64,000 nt of DNA from Adiantum capillus-veneris (GCA_014529385.2 CM043965.1:14138912-14202911), one strand, 5' to 3'. Counted from the stretch's first letter, positions 10,960-23,528 are shown. A program made the numbers and translations. Notes: generated by a model from the sequence alone, not told the origin.

Positions 10960-12290
10960 ACTTATGAACTTTTCTCTCCATTTTCTTTTGCTTGCAAATT
11001 ATGATCCTTAGCCATATTTCTATCCATATTGCTCATTCTAGGTGTGGACGGGTGATTTTGGCAAATTGGGGTGAGCAATTTATGGTTTCATGAACCAAGG
11101 GAATGACAAGATTGTAAATGATAGCACTATGGTTTTTTGAGCATTTAAAAACCTTACAATATTGAAAGCATCACATTGGCACTCCATCGGCATACCTTTT
11201 CACATACAACCACACAAAAGCCTTACAAAATTGAAAACGACAAAATGAGCCATTTGCACCAAATAAGTAATTAGCATTGATTTCAAAATATTTTGTACAA
11301 AATGCCAGTTGTAGTCACAATGGATACAAATTGCCAACACTATTGTCAATAGGAAAGGGCTCTAACTAAGGAATAGGCTTTAGATGCACAATCAAGTAGA
11401 TGCACAGCCTTGTCTGGCACTTCTTTGTTTCCTTTTCAATTCTTTTTGGGACTTGCAAGGCATATTATTAGAAGGAGAAAGTAAGACTATGACATATACT
11501 CAAGAAAAAAAAAGGCAAAGAAAATAACTAGAGTGCTTCGTTAGCCATTCGTTTGACTCTATCGTGCTGATTTTTGATATTGTAGAGTCGACACTTCTCG
11601 AGCTTCAACTTGTCTGTAAGTTCAAACCAGAACAAAGAACTCTCATACATGGACTTTGGTAAGCTTGATCAAACAATCTGTTGCATCTCTCCCTCCAAAA
11701 GCTGATTATGGAATGCCCTAAGACTAACCGACTCCAAGAGGGAACAAAGCTAAAAGGGGGAATAAAGCCCAAAGCTTTGAACAGATGAGGAATGTCATCT
11801 TCCTGCCATTGACACCTTGGGAATTTGCTGTTTAAGACACCGATACTCTCAGCTTTTTGATATGTTCAAATTGCTTTTGATCTCTCCCTCTTAATACAAA
11901 TTCTGATGCTTTTACTGGGAAAAAAAGAGCATAGTCATACTAAACTTCAAGAATTGCAAACTTGATGGTTTGTAGTACTTGGTAGACTTTTTATTGAGCA
12001 TTGTGAACACATTCATATTTATGATGAATTAGATTGGAAAGAATTCACCTTCGAATTTTGAAACTGCTTCTCACATTTTCAGCCATGACCTATACCTACA
12101 TACATTCCGCTCGAGCCATAGCGTGGGCTCTCCACTGTGTCTCGTCACATAATCCTTGAGCATTGAGAGTCACTTATCCATATAGTTCATTACATGTATC
12201 TTTTGGTCCCATACATCATATTTGACCACCCAAAATGATAATAAAAAATCACATGTACCTTTGGTCCTACAGGTCATATTTGTCCATCCA
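10960..12290. other. Intergenic, no gene recognised
   Basis: Scattered short minus-strand open stretches occur (for example around 11630-11530, with CRLYNIKNQHDRVKRM), but none could be tied to a family. Two related words (ATGTATCTTTTGGTCC at about 12193 and ATGTACCTTTGGTCC at about 12253) mark a short diverged direct repeat before the phosphoglycerate mutase relic. Confidence 0.35.
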
Positions 12291-12347
12291 GGACAATAAT
12301 AAAAAATATACATCTCTCTCTCTCTCTCCCCTCCCGCCCACACGCAC

Positions 12348-12950
12348 CCTATCAAAGTTATCAAATTTTGCATACTCGAGAGCTTTTGCCAACATGATCA
12401 TTCTATCTGCTCTAAAGTTGAAGGTTACAACTGCATCACCATCAACAATTGGACCAACGGACTTGCCATTTTTGTCCACGATCACAAATGGAGGACATTA
12501 TTGGTCATTGAATTTTGGATTATCTGCCTCCAATTTCATAAGAGCTTCAATACCACTCTTGAACTTGCGAGGAGCTTCTCCCAGAACTTGTGCCTCCCAG
12601 CCTCTTTTTACCACATTCTAGTCATTCTTTTTCACAAAGTCCCAACAAAACAAAATCTTTAAGACTGCATTGCAGACCCAAATCAAAGTGAAACGATCAA
12701 CAACGACAATTCCTATTGATCCTGACTTGGCTTAAGGTGTTTGCATGGATGCATTAAGACCCATATTGAAATCTTAGCAAGCTCTTTCAAACCAAAAGGC
12801 AATTGTCGGTATTTGGTAATCACAAGGTACCTCGTAGTGATTCATAGTTACATGCATACGCTCCCCTCCAGATGCCAGTGAGGCATCCACTCCTTGTTGC
12901 CGTAACTCTTCTAAATCTTTCTCGAGAAAAATATTGGAAACTATATATGC
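12348..12950 (-). pseudogene. Cofactor-independent phosphoglycerate mutase gene fragment (two exons)
   Basis: Two minus-strand exons encode part of plant 2,3-bisphosphoglycerate-independent phosphoglycerate mutase, the cytosolic glycolytic enzyme that interconverts 3- and 2-phosphoglycerate. Exon one (about 12945-12831) reads EKDLEELRQQGVDASLASGG and ends at a GT donor (12830). Exon two (about 12626-12348) carries KRGWEAQVLGEAP, PPFVIVDKNGKSVG and DGDAVVTFNFRADRM, the last a hallmark of the family, and ends at FDR before a GTGCGT donor. Exon two holds two nonsense codons, one replacing the Trp of the NDW motif near 12620 and one near 12509. Only a middle slice of the roughly 560-residue enzyme is present and the intron is kept, so this is a captured or duplicated genomic fragment, not a reverse-transcribed copy. 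Confidence 0.85.
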
Positions 12951-12990
12951 CATTTCAATACTTCTCAAGTGAAAAAATTTATGAAAGGAT

Positions 12991-12999
12991 GAGAGAGAG

Positions 13000-13049
<50 letters not shown>
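12991..13049. repeat. (GA)n microsatellite
   Basis: About 58 bases of GA repeat with one AAAA interruption, immediately upstream of the phosphoglycerate mutase fragment on its own strand. Confidence 0.97.
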
Positions 13050-13050
<1 letters not shown>

Positions 13051-13399
13051 CTACCGATTGCCGTGGTTTAGAGGTGTAACTAAAAAGAATGAGATGATAC
13101 CCATCATAGTGCTTCAGAGGGGTACCTTGCAAAAAACCACAAGGAGGGTTAGAGGTTTGTCAAGCTCAATGTTCGTAATCATACAAGATGTCAATGTTAT
13201 TAATTGTTTGTTGTTCCATTTTTATGTTTCAAAAAGAAAAAATAACATGCAAGTTTCCTTACATGGGGGAGTTTGCACAGTCCTCCCCAATTTTTATAAT
13301 ATGAAGGAGCGTGCCATTCCCACGGCAGCGTGCAATTCTCAGTGTGTTCATTAACTGCGTTCTCAGTGTCAAAAATGTCAAAAATCACAGAATGATAAT

Positions 13400-15060
13400 G
13401 CTTACTCACCGCGCGATTGAAGGAAGGCCTTTCCTTCACATTTGCTAAAAACATCTCAATGCTTCGTTGCCACAACCATGTTGTGTATATCTCATGAAAA
13501 CCTCCTAGCCATGAAAAAGCACCTTTCTTTTGCATCTGGTGAAAAATTTGATTATTTCGTTATTGCCATAGCCATGTTGGGTATATCTTGTAGTGCACCA
13601 CATTTGGCATACATACCCTGAGTGGATACATGCATAGAGCACATTGATATAAGTAATTGCATTGGGGGAAATGCCATCTTGCTGCATGCATTGAAAACAG
13701 TCCAGAGCTTTGTTGGCCCGCCCTTGCTGGGCATATCCTCCTATAAGTGCAGTCCAAGAAACTACATTTGGGGAGAAACCCTCCCTCCGCATTCGCTAAA
13801 AACACCCCTTAGCTTCCTGGCCCTGCCCCTGTCGGGCATATCCTGTAAACAATGCATTCCAAGAGACTTCATTCCGGACAAAAAGCTGGTCAAGAACTTG
13901 TTGTGCTTTCAAAAGTACACCACACTTGGCATACATGTCAACCAAAGCATTGCCAAGCATGACATCTTTTTGTAACAGACCCTGCCTAACAATCTCATCA
14001 TGACTCTGCTTGCCCATGATACCGTTTTGCATAATGCCACATGCCTTCAAAACACAAGCATAGGTAACCGCATCCGGAGAGAAGCCCTCACTTTGCATCC
14101 GATGAACACAACCAAGCACTTCCTGGCCCTGATCTTGTTGGGCATATCCTGCAATTAATGCATTCCAAGAGACTGCATCCGTACATAAAGCTCGTCAAGA
14201 ACTTGTTGTGCTACACTACACTTGGCATGCATGTCAACCAAAGCATTACCAAGCACGATAGTTTTTTCCAACAGCCCTCGACTAACAAGCTCATCATGAA
14301 TTTGTTTTCCTGTGTCGACGTCTTTCAAAGTGCCACATGCCTTCAAAATGCAAGCATAGGTGATTGCATCTGGAGAGAAGCCCTCGCTTCACACTCACTG
14401 GAAACATCTCAATGCTTCTTGGCCCTGCGCTTGTTGGGCATAACCTGCAATCAATGCATTCCAAGAGACCGCATCTCGATCAAGAAGCTCGTCAAGAACT
14501 TGTTGAGATTTCAAAAGTACACCACACTTGGCATACATGTCAACCAAATCATTGCCAAGCAGTTCTTTCCAATAGCCCCTGATTGACAATCTCATCGTGA
14601 ATTTGTTTGCCCATATCAATGTCTCGCATAATGCCACATGCCTTCAAAATGCAAGCATAGGTGACCGCATCTGGAGAGAAACCTCACTTCGCATACAATG
14701 GAAACAATTCAAAGCTTTCTGGCCCTGGCCTTGTTGGGCATATCCGGCAATTAATGCAGTCCAAGAGATGACATCTCGGTTGGGAAGCTCGTCTAGAACT
14801 TGTTGTGCTTTCCAAAGTACACCACAATTAGCATACATGTATACCAACGCATTGCCAAGCACGACATTCTTCTCCAACAGCCTCTGACTAACAATCTCGT
14901 CATGAATTTGTTTGCCCAGATCAACGTCTTGAATAATATTGCATGCCTTCAAGGCACAAGCATAGGTGACCGCATCCGGAGAGAGGCCCTCGCTTTGCAA
15001 GCGGGAAACAAAACCTGGCCCAAGTTTTCTAAACGGCATGAAGGAGCTATGTGACCTCAT
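13400..15060 (-). pseudogene. PLS-class pentatricopeptide repeat (PPR) gene, decayed
   Basis: Minus-strand frames repeat one unit about five times. Recognisable phrases are SPDAVTYAC.LKAC, GKQIHDEIV, LGNALVDMYAKCG, KAQQVLDEL and VSWNALIAGYAQQGQG. They occur at 15000-14650, 14640-14395, 14346-14155, 14119-13796 and 13792-13505, with a degraded tail containing YTQHG-like words to about 13400. Intact PPR proteins bind organellar RNA, one repeat per base, for editing or processing. Here every unit is in a different frame or separated by small indels (breaks near 14644, 14395, 14155 and 13796), and no E or DYW domain is seen. The near-identical repeats are typical of seed-free plant PPR genes and are the best clue to the host lineage. 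It is clearly non-functional. Confidence 0.9.
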
Positions 15061-16180
15061 TTGTCATTAGCATTACGCAAGCTCTTGCCAAGCTCACTTT
15101 TTGTAATAAGATTAAAAATGCTTGTAGCAAAATCTCACGTCTAGCCAAAATAAAAGAGGACATGGATGCATAATGTCTCATTTGGCAATCCTTGAACAAC
15201 GTTATGGTCAGGCACAATTGTGAGCTGGCAGAATTCCATGGGCAGCAATGTGGATTGAACCAACAACTTTAGCATTATAACATGTAGGTGTCATTGTCAG
15301 ACAATGTTAAATTGAAAGGGCCTTCTAAAAGACTTGACCATCCCCAAAGCATTGATAAAAACTAGGTTCCTCCTCACCAATCCCATGTACAGAATCAACG
15401 GTCACAGAACCACAATGTGTGTACAAAAGGAGTATATAATGACCTTGATGCACCTACTTGGCCACAGAAATAAATAGACATAACAAGAGTGAAATGCTTC
15501 TCACCATACACCACTGCTCTGCCTTCAATCAATGAGTAAGGTAGATCAAAGGGGGGTCTATGCAAGTGTTGGACTTCTCCCCTTGGCTTTTGCTTTCCAT
15601 TAACACAAGTCAATCATATTGGGGGCATGGGAATGTACCTTGCCTTGGATGGGCTTGGTGAAAGTCTTCGAAGTCGCCTTCGCTTCTTCTTCAAGGTCCA
15701 ACCAACTTGCAAACTCCAAAATCTCCTTCACCCCTTCAAAGCAGCTCATGTATATGTTGTTGCGGGGTCAAAAAAGGTGTGGAGATTGATCACACAGACA
15801 GCAATCCATTGCGCCTGCTTGTAGAGAAGGCGACCCTTGGTCCTCTTTGCTCAAATGTCTACAGAAAAAGCACCTTTCCTTGAAAATCCACAGAGAATCT
15901 TCTACGAAGGCATTATTTCCAGCAGCCCCTTTGGCTACAATCTCCTTTCCTTGTAGAATTCTGTCGAAACAGAAGCTTGAAACAACAATCTTTGATCTTT
16001 CAAAGTCTTGCTTTATCTCCAAAATAGAAGTAGCGAGCCTTAAGCCGAGAGAGTACAGAAAAAGGTAAGGAACGTGGAGAGGGTGAGCATGTCAAGCGAC
16101 GACGTAGAAGCCATGGCATGCTGTCCTATTAGTGCGGACATGAGCGATGACCTGTAGGATGGTGCGTGCAAAATGGTCTC
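15061..16180. other. No recognised gene; one minus-strand open frame
   Basis: A minus-strand frame at 16022-15768 (84 codons, starting MEIKQDFERSKIVVSS, with a CFFCRHL segment) lies upstream of the PPR relic and could be its 5' part, but it shows no PPR motif. The rest is unrecognised. Confidence 0.3.
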
Positions 16181-16183
16181 CTG

Positions 16184-16185
<2 letters not shown>

Positions 16186-16277
<92 letters not shown>
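16186..16277. repeat. (GA)n microsatellite, about 92 bp uninterrupted
   Basis: Pure AG/GA dinucleotide repeat on the plus strand. Open frames of Ser-Leu or Glu-Arg through it are artefacts. Confidence 0.99.
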
Positions 16278-16279
<2 letters not shown>

Positions 16280-16440
16280 CAGGCTCGATTCCATATATAG
16301 GCACAAAAAGAGGAGCCATGTGGGCTAATGACAGGCCAGGAATTTGGAATTTCCCACTACACTAATGAAGTAATAAGTAAACATTTCAAGCACTTTTTGA
16401 TGCTACCACAATATTTGATCTCCTTTCTCGAATGCACTGC

Positions 16441-17170
16441 TCATGCTGCTTTTGTGCTCGTCGCCTTCATTTCTAGCACCTGCAGAAGATTAGGATGCAA
16501 CCAGCAATGGCAGAGGGGATAGCGCCAGGCCTCCACTAGGTGCAAGCTAAGTTTGAAGATGGAGCAATAGCTTTTGGGCCAGATGCACCTGCTTGCCCGG
16601 TTTGGAATCGCAGGCAGGTAGTAGGAGTAGCTCAAAAAGCATTGCGAGCATTTCGATTGACCAAAATAGCCCAGCATGCCGCCACATACATGCCAATTGC
16701 TTTGGCAGAGGCCCAATACCCATCCTGCTTTGGAGCCTCGCTCATCACTTTCTCCATTAGATCAGCAACGGTGCTCAGCATTACCACATCGTTGATGTTG
16801 CCAGTATTGCATAAACCCAGCATGTAGGCGGTGTCCATGAACGAGAAGGTGTCTTCGCATAGAAAGGAGCCATCCATGTGAATGCATGCTTCACCGACTC
16901 TGGGCACTCCTACGATAAGCAAGCGGTGACGTTCTGCACACATTGCCCGCATGAGGGCGCTGAGAGGTTGCCCTTGTACTGAAAGACAATGTATAGGCCT
17001 GTGTTTCCTGGAGGAGTTGCGCTATACTTTCTACCTTGCGATGAGAGTGTGGTGAGATTGCGTAGACTTGTGTTAAAATTGCTACACGAACGTGTTGCTG
17101 CTAAGCGAGGTGGTGGTATTGCGCATGCACTGTAGGCGCTGGAGGGCATCTTGCTGCATGCAAAAGACAA
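16441..17170 (-). pseudogene. Gnk2/DUF26 (ginkbilobin-type) secreted protein, decayed
   Basis: Read on the minus strand from about 17170, the translation shows a first Gnk2-like unit: CSNFNTSLRNLTTLSSQG, then LYIVFQYKGNLSAPSCGQC. After a frame change near 16930 it continues as EACIHMDGSFLCEDTFSF. A second unit starts at LCNTGNINDVV, with GYWASAKAIGMYVAACWAIL. After another frame change near 16660 it gives FGQSKCSQCF. The C-x8-C-x2-C pattern and the CxxD/LDGxFLxYE segment are the family hallmarks. Such proteins are secreted antifungal lectin-like proteins or the extracellular part of cysteine-rich receptor kinases. One expected Cys is Tyr in FQYKG. No kinase follows. At least two frameshifts make it a pseudogene. 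Confidence 0.6.
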
Positions 17171-17228
17171 GACTACTCAATAACATCGCTTTCCGTATTT
17201 AAAAATAGCCTTTGTAAATCGCTGTAAA

Positions 17229-17318
17229 GCGCTGGCCATGTGGGTCATTGACAGGCAGAGTGCTTTGAAAACGACACTACGCTAACAAAGTAATCATTAT
17301 CTAAACACCTTGCCACGC
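17229..17318. repeat. Diverged direct repeat of 16313-16400
   Basis: GGCCATGTGGGTCATTGACAGG here matches GCCATGTGGGCTAATGACAGG at 16315. Both are followed by TTTG...CACTAC(A/G)CTAA...AAGTAAT and then CATTTCAA at similar spacing. The two copies bracket the Gnk2 relic. Confidence 0.6.
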
Positions 17319-17319
17319 A

Positions 17320-20300
17320 TTTCAAAAGCAAAAGTTGTAGGTAAATCTATCTCCACATTTCGTAGATCCTGCCTCACTTGGTGTAATGTCCAAATGAATT
17401 TTATCTTCAAGGTGGCTAGGTGTTCCGTGTTCATCCATGCATCAATGTTCTGGATAGGGTTCTTAGTATAATCATCTATGTTTTGATCTAGAGGGACCAC
17501 TTGACCACCCACATGATGCCATCGAGTGTAAAAGAAAGACAAGATGAAGTTTTGCGTGTGGATCAAGTAATGGAGCCACATTGCACTTTGTAAATCATTT
17601 GATTCACTTTTTTCCTAAGCCCAACCTTCATCGACAAATTCTAATACATTTTTTGTGTCTAAGCACTTAATTGAAATTATTGTTATAAACATTTTCAAAT
17701 CTATGTTTGCAAAAGAATCCACAAAGACAAGTGATTGACATAAAAATTGATAAGTATTTTGCTCTGTTTTCTTATAATGTTAGCCTTTAGACATTTTTGA
17801 ATTTCATTCAAAAAAATGCACCTGCAGCTTTCACCTGTTGTCAAGCTTGGTAGTGGCGACTCCACTCTTGAAATCAGGTTGTGTAAGCTTGGAGATACTA
17901 CCACAATCCTTCATGGATCTTGGTATAACATAGAAATAATCATTAAAGAATACCCTCTTCTCTACAAGATACCCACGAGTGCTCCCTTTGTAAATCTCCT
18001 CCAGAATGGAGCCATGCATGATTATTTAGCTACCCGTGGTTATTTTTCTACTAGTGATTATGGATATTGGGATTCACCGATTATGTTTGTCTAATGTGCC
18101 TTATGTGGTGATGGTTTCAATGGACGTGCTAGGGTGTTTTTTATCATGTGGACTACATTGCTTGAGGTGAAGAAGATGGCCCTCAAAAGATGAAGATAAA
18201 TAGAGGGTAGCAGAAGAGGAGGAAGAAGAAGGTGGTGGGATGAGGAGGGAAGAGAAGATATAAAAACTCCTTTTGGTCGGTAAAAGAAACCGCCTTGAGG
18301 TAAAAGGAGCATGTAATGGAAAGTTACCTTAGATTGCCTTTGAATGAAAAATCATTTTAGAAATTCAAAAGCAATTTTTAGAATGAAGGTTCTGTAATGA
18401 AAGACCTCCCCCCATTGGCATAGATCAATCTCTCTCTAAACAGTAAGATGCAAAAAAGACCTCAAACTTACCCTAATGATGGTATTCTTGCAGACCATTT
18501 TATCTGTATTAAGTGATTCCGCATTCCTTACTATGCCCAAAATTATGGGGCATCCTAACATTTAGGTCTTTTGTTTTGTCTTTGGATTGGCAGGTGAGGT
18601 CTCTTGCAATTGTTCCTACAATTTTAAAACTTACCTTCTTTGTCTTCTACCTTAGTGATGGGGGTGCTCTATGACTTTGCATAAACCTACTTGGGTGAAG
18701 TAACTCATTGAGAGCTACTTATGGATTAGGCTTCTCAATGAAAGTGGTCTCTTGATGTGAACCAAGTCTTCACATTATTGTAATTATAAGAAATTATACT
18801 TAAGTTGGGTTTTGACGAGCCGATTTGCTACTTCTTCATTAATCCGCACATGCACAATCACTTAGCGTGGATGACTCTAGATTTCCTTCACATGTTGTGT
18901 TTGGTTTTCAGTCGATGACTAGGGCATTTGGGTATTGCTTGACAAATCTACCCTCTTCATTATCAAACTATATCTTCCTTGAAGAATCTCCCCTACTACG
19001 TTTTGTGGTACATCTTCTATAGACGAAACCACCCTATGTACCTGCAATATGGTATTCACCCTTTTGTGCCTTTGACTTGTACCCTTTCAACTCTTGTAGT
19101 CGAGCAACATGTTATCTTCAACCTATCCTCTTCATTTGGATGTGCTCTCTTCACTCTTCTGGTGGACCATTTGATGATGTTGCACACTCCACGAGGAAGT
19201 ATTCTTAAAGCCTACTTTCAATAGTTTTCAAGTAAGGATTTGATCAATGTTTCTCTTTGTGTGTCTTTGATAACCAGTATAGGATGTATACTGAGTTGTT
19301 GAGGGTTTAATTATGATTCCTCCTCAATTTGCATGTTAAGATGTGCCTTTCTAACTAGAGGGTTTTTAATTTGATCTAATGAATTGTGATCTTTGGGTTC
19401 TAGCTTACTAAAGGCTATCTAACTTTTTTGGCCTTCTCAGTGTAAGTCACTATACAATAGTGAGCATATGACTAATCTCAACTATGATATTAAGACCGAG
19501 TTCTCAAATCATTAAACGGCATTTGGGGTTCTATCTTGATTGATGGTCATCTAATGACTGTTATGGTTTGGTGATTTTCCTGTTTAGCCATTTGGATTGG
19601 ATGATGGCATTGAGATTAAGATGTTTTGTTTAGGTAGCTATGCACTCCTTGGTCTCTATTGGGATAGTTCATTCTAGCTCTGAGTCTAGTCTTTTGTTAT
19701 GGATTTATCTTTGGGTTTTGGTGTCTATCTATAACTTTGAATCATGACCTATCATAACAGATTTCTCTCTCGAGATGTAGTCCTCTCACTTCTACTTTGT
19801 CTGTAGAGTTGGTTTCACTGGCTCAATCTGTGAGCTTTCAGATTTATCTAGGGTGCCTTGGCTAATATAATTATAAGATTTAGTACAATTGAAACACTTG
19901 AAAAAAGATCTTACCTTGGGGTTGAATCCTTCTTCAAATTCATGTTGGGATGTATTTGATTGAAGGATTTACATTATGATTGGGTCAAAAGGTAAACTGG
20001 TTAAAATGGGATGATCTTAATCTTTGTAAGTTTGCTTCTTTGTAACAAATAGTGAGCCCTGCCCTAGAATGATGGCTTTAAGGTGGTTGGATTGAACTGT
20101 GCTACTTAAATTCTTGCTCTGGTTTAACATTGGTTGTTATGATTCCAAAAAGTTTTACTTGTAATAGATGACCAAGCTATACGTTACCTATTGTGGGTGA
20201 CATGGATGACAAGTGTGGGTGGCCATTAAGACTTGCCTTCTAAGCTACTTGAAATCATTTCTAATGAATGGTTTTTGAGGTTGATGGGGGCAAGTAACAA

Positions 20301-20328
20301 TTTTTTTATATCTTCTAGTAGGTGTATG
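17320..20328. other. Intergenic DNA left of element A
   Basis: Open frames of 62-94 codons occur (17581-17297 minus, 17816-18094 plus, 18979-19224 plus), but none has a recognisable motif. GA-rich DNA near 18180-18260 encodes nothing convincing. No LTR, terminal repeat or RNA gene was recognised. Confidence 0.35.
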
Positions 20329-20579
20329 TGTTAACCACTGGCATCCACTTCTAGTAGTCATGGGCCGGGCTTGTCAGTCCAATAGGAAAAGGGTAAGAGT
20401 GATCGTCGATGAGAGGTCACTCTAACTGGAACATTCAAGGGTTGGTTGGCTAAGCATGGGCACCCAAGTGTGAATGGGCGAGCTCATATAAAAGTCACCT
20501 AAACCTAGAAATCACTCATTCTCTCATTTGTGCAATTGAAGAGTGCTCTTGCTCCATCTCCATCTTCTTCTTCATCTCC

Positions 20580-20676
<97 letters not shown>

Positions 20677-20923
20677 TTTGTGTGCGTGTGTGATCGAGCA
20701 TTGCAACCGCACGGCGGCGGCGAGGCGGTTGAGCGCAACACGGTGGTAGCTCCCTCTTCTTCGCGACGAGGAATCCTCCATGAAGGCGAGCATAGGGTGG
20801 TGAGTGACACACCCTTGCTCTCTTGAGCTTGCTAGATTAGTCTGGTTGTGTGCTTGCAGCCATTTGTGGCTCGCACATAGTGTACGGCAAGTCCCTTGCT
20901 TTGACACGTGCGATAGGAGCGCA
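20329..20923 (+). repeat. 5' LTR of element A
   Basis: Starts TGTTAACC and probably ends at GCGCA (20923), seven bases before the primer site. TATA-like ATATAAAA lies near 20487. A TG/GA microsatellite lies inside it. The right LTR matches only to about its base 300-370. Confidence 0.8.
20581..20676. repeat. (TG)n(GA)n microsatellite inside LTR A
   Basis: About 46 bases of TG and about 50 of GA with one AAAG interruption. The right LTR has only a few TGTG and GAGAGAG units here, so the tract expanded or shrank after insertion. Confidence 0.98.
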
Positions 20924-20929
20924 AATTTT

Positions 20930-20950
20930 TGGCACCGTTGCCGAGGAAAT
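20930..20950 (+). other. Primer binding site of element A
   Basis: TGGCACCGTTGCCGAGGAAA closely resembles the TGGCGCCGTTGCCGGGGA-type primer site common in plant Ty3/gypsy elements of the Athila/Tat group (usually assigned to tRNA-Asp). It begins with TGG, complement of the CCA tail. Confidence 0.75.
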
Positions 20951-21687
20951 TCCTTGCACTAAGCTCGAATAGCACTCTATGCTGCTTTGTGGTGCATTTG
21001 TGAAATGTAAGAAAGGTAGAGAAAGAAGGTGTGTGGCTTGTTGAGAAGGATTTGTGACCTTTGTTTTTGTTGCAGTGTAGTGTTTTTGTTAATAAGGTGT
21101 TGCAATGTACTGTGTTTTCTATTGATAAGGTGTTAGCTTTAAGGTATTAGATCTATAATATTAGATCTGTAAGGTACAATAAGTAGATCTGTAAGTCAAT
21201 TAGTTGTTGTAGTATTGTGTTAGTGTGTAACAGTAGCTTTGTTAGTTGCAAGTAGGTAGGTTAGGTGTGTGTGCGCACGCGCGGCGCGGCCGCATCGACC
21301 TTATCCCAAAAAAAAGGTAGGACCAGGATCGGGAATATTGCCCATGCTTAGGCTCAGGCCCATGCTCAGGCTCAGGCCTCAGTTACCCTTTAGAATTACT
21401 TATTTTAGCCTCACGTCTAAGTAAAAATCGATCCTATTGAGGACCAACAGAGCTTCGGGTAACCGAACGCTGTGTTGTAAAGCACACCACGATCCCCTGA
21501 GTGATACGCTAGTTTTAAACTATCACACGCGCTAATCCAAAAATCGATCAGAAAAAGACATTAAAAAACATCAAAAAACAAGTGAAAACGGGGTGCAAAA
21601 CGCCTAAAAAATCAAGCGGTTAACCTTCAAGGGTATTCGCACACGCTTTTAGGGTGCCAAAGGCACATTCATCTGCGCTTTGGTCGT

Positions 21688-23528
21688 GTGCTAGAGACTG
21701 AGCAACTAGCGAGCACTTCGACTTACGTGGGTTCTCAATACCCACCTACCTTAGGTTTTGGGCCCTCGACGAGGACCCAAGGTAGTACCACCCAGGACCC
21801 GCCTATTGTGTCCAATGACTCTTCCTCTGACTACAATGTCATGGAGGGTTACCCAATGCCTAATCCTGATAGCTCAAGCCAAGACATGCATGCCATGGGC
21901 CCACGGTCCGGGCCGAGCGTGCTTAGCCGCTTGAAGGAAACCTTTAGTAGAGCCACTCGCTCCGAACATGGAGTTAACGATGTAAATGAGGGGGGTGGAG
22001 AAGTAAATTCGCCATTCATGACCAATGTAGACCCCATGCTCTTGGAGAGTTTGCACGTGAATACTCCATTCACTGCACCCCCTGACTCTTCAGAGCTATT
22101 CTTCTCCGAGGTTATATTACCTGATGGTAGAAGCTTTGCCGAAGTGCAAGAGGTTGAGCGATATATCATTGCGGCTAGGGAAAAGGAAAAATCGAGAGCT
22201 TATGCAAGGCAGAGCAACGAAGAGAGTTAAAAGCCAAATCCCCTATGTCAATATCCTTGCTAGGAGAGCAATCAAGTGCTCCTGAATTAGCGACCACTAA
22301 GGGTCAACCCATAGAGAGCCACATTGCATCTAGTTCAAAAAACACCCCTAGCACCTCAATCCTAGATGGAGCGTTCTTAGATGAGAAGTGGGAGTACGAA
22401 CTACAAACGAAAACTCTAACCGACCTATACACACGTCACACCTATCACGTGGGTTGGTTAGATGTCCTACAATCCACAACGGGTGCTACTAGTGTAGAGG
22501 ATCAACAACAAAGAGTTTGTGAGGTCATCCATAGGATTATTGAGCTAGAGAGACACAACAAGGGGATCCACATACCTTCAACGGGTCTCATGAGATTCTT
22601 CGATACAGGGAAGGCTAAACAACCAACCTTATCGCAAATGGAGACTCCCTCGATAAGTTCGATGGATCCTCCATATGTTGTTCCGCCAGGGGTCTCGGTG
22701 CAATCTGAGCCCACAAGTGATAGCTTTACCTTTCCAAGTCTAGCTCATCTTTCCCTGGATGACACCACGGCTATCATGTATACCCCAATGATGGGCATGC
22801 CAAGAAACACGCCATGGACCTCATTTGTTAATAAAGCATTTCTACATGGTAGCTCAATGCCTGCAACAGTACCTACAAGTGTATACCAATCGTATACACC
22901 TATAGGTCCTCGTCCTCATGTAGCCTTTACCCCTCCCATTGTTTCAACAACCTATGCTCCACAACCACAACACCCAAGCTCTTATTTCAATGGAACCATA
23001 CTAGTTAGCATTAGCATGTCACATCCTATGTCTACTATGCCTAGGGCCACACATATGAACTTTTGGCTACCACATGGCACAACACCGTACCAAACTTGGA
23101 ACCCAAGGGCTTCCTATGCACCAAGCCCAATGCCAATACCTACTCCACATGTAGTCTCTGGAGCGCCTTCACCCACGGTGCCTGCTCACTTAGGTGACTT
23201 TGCAACATTTGCTCAAGCTATCGGTCGATCTATTGTTGAGAATATGCGTAACACGCCTGATAGAGAGCCTAGAAGTAAGGCAGTACAAATAGCCAAGCTC
23301 ACACAAAAATTTAGTGGAGACAGGAATGTGAGAAAGCATATCGAACTGTTTGAACAAATATGTGATTCTCTAGGACACAATGACCTGCGTAAGAGTAATG
23401 CTTTAAGCCTAACCTTAAGTGGGAAGACTGGGGATTGGTATAGAACCCTAAGGGTGGAAGAAAAAACAATTTATCCTACTCTTAGGAGATTGTTCTTGAA
23501 AGAATACATACGAGAGGGAGTGCTTTAA
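21688..23528 (+). pseudogene. gag of element A (capsid part)
   Basis: Two open stretches in different frames (to 22230, then 22245-23528) make up the structural gag protein, which packages element RNA. The N-terminal part is Ser/Pro-rich. The C-terminal part around 23290-23520 has the retrotransposon gag pattern: KLTQKFSGDRNVRKHIELFE, then GKTGDWYRTL and LRRLFLKEY. The frame is lost near 22230. It breaks off at TAA 23526-23528, with gag-like sequence (EEGESVRDFISRLKHL) continuing to about 23690. So this is one gag gene with at least two breaks. Confidence 0.8.

Noticed and set aside
16092-16319. Open frames of repeated Ser-Leu or Glu-Arg across GA/CT tracts (also at 1554, 20530, 49721, 49934, 60897, 61347)
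   Set aside because: They are translations of dinucleotide microsatellites, open in several frames on both strands.
20691-20700. 5' LTR of element A ending at GATCGAGCA (20700), where similarity to the right LTR stops
   Set aside because: The primer site lies 230 bases further on at 20930, so truncation of the right LTR is the simpler reading.
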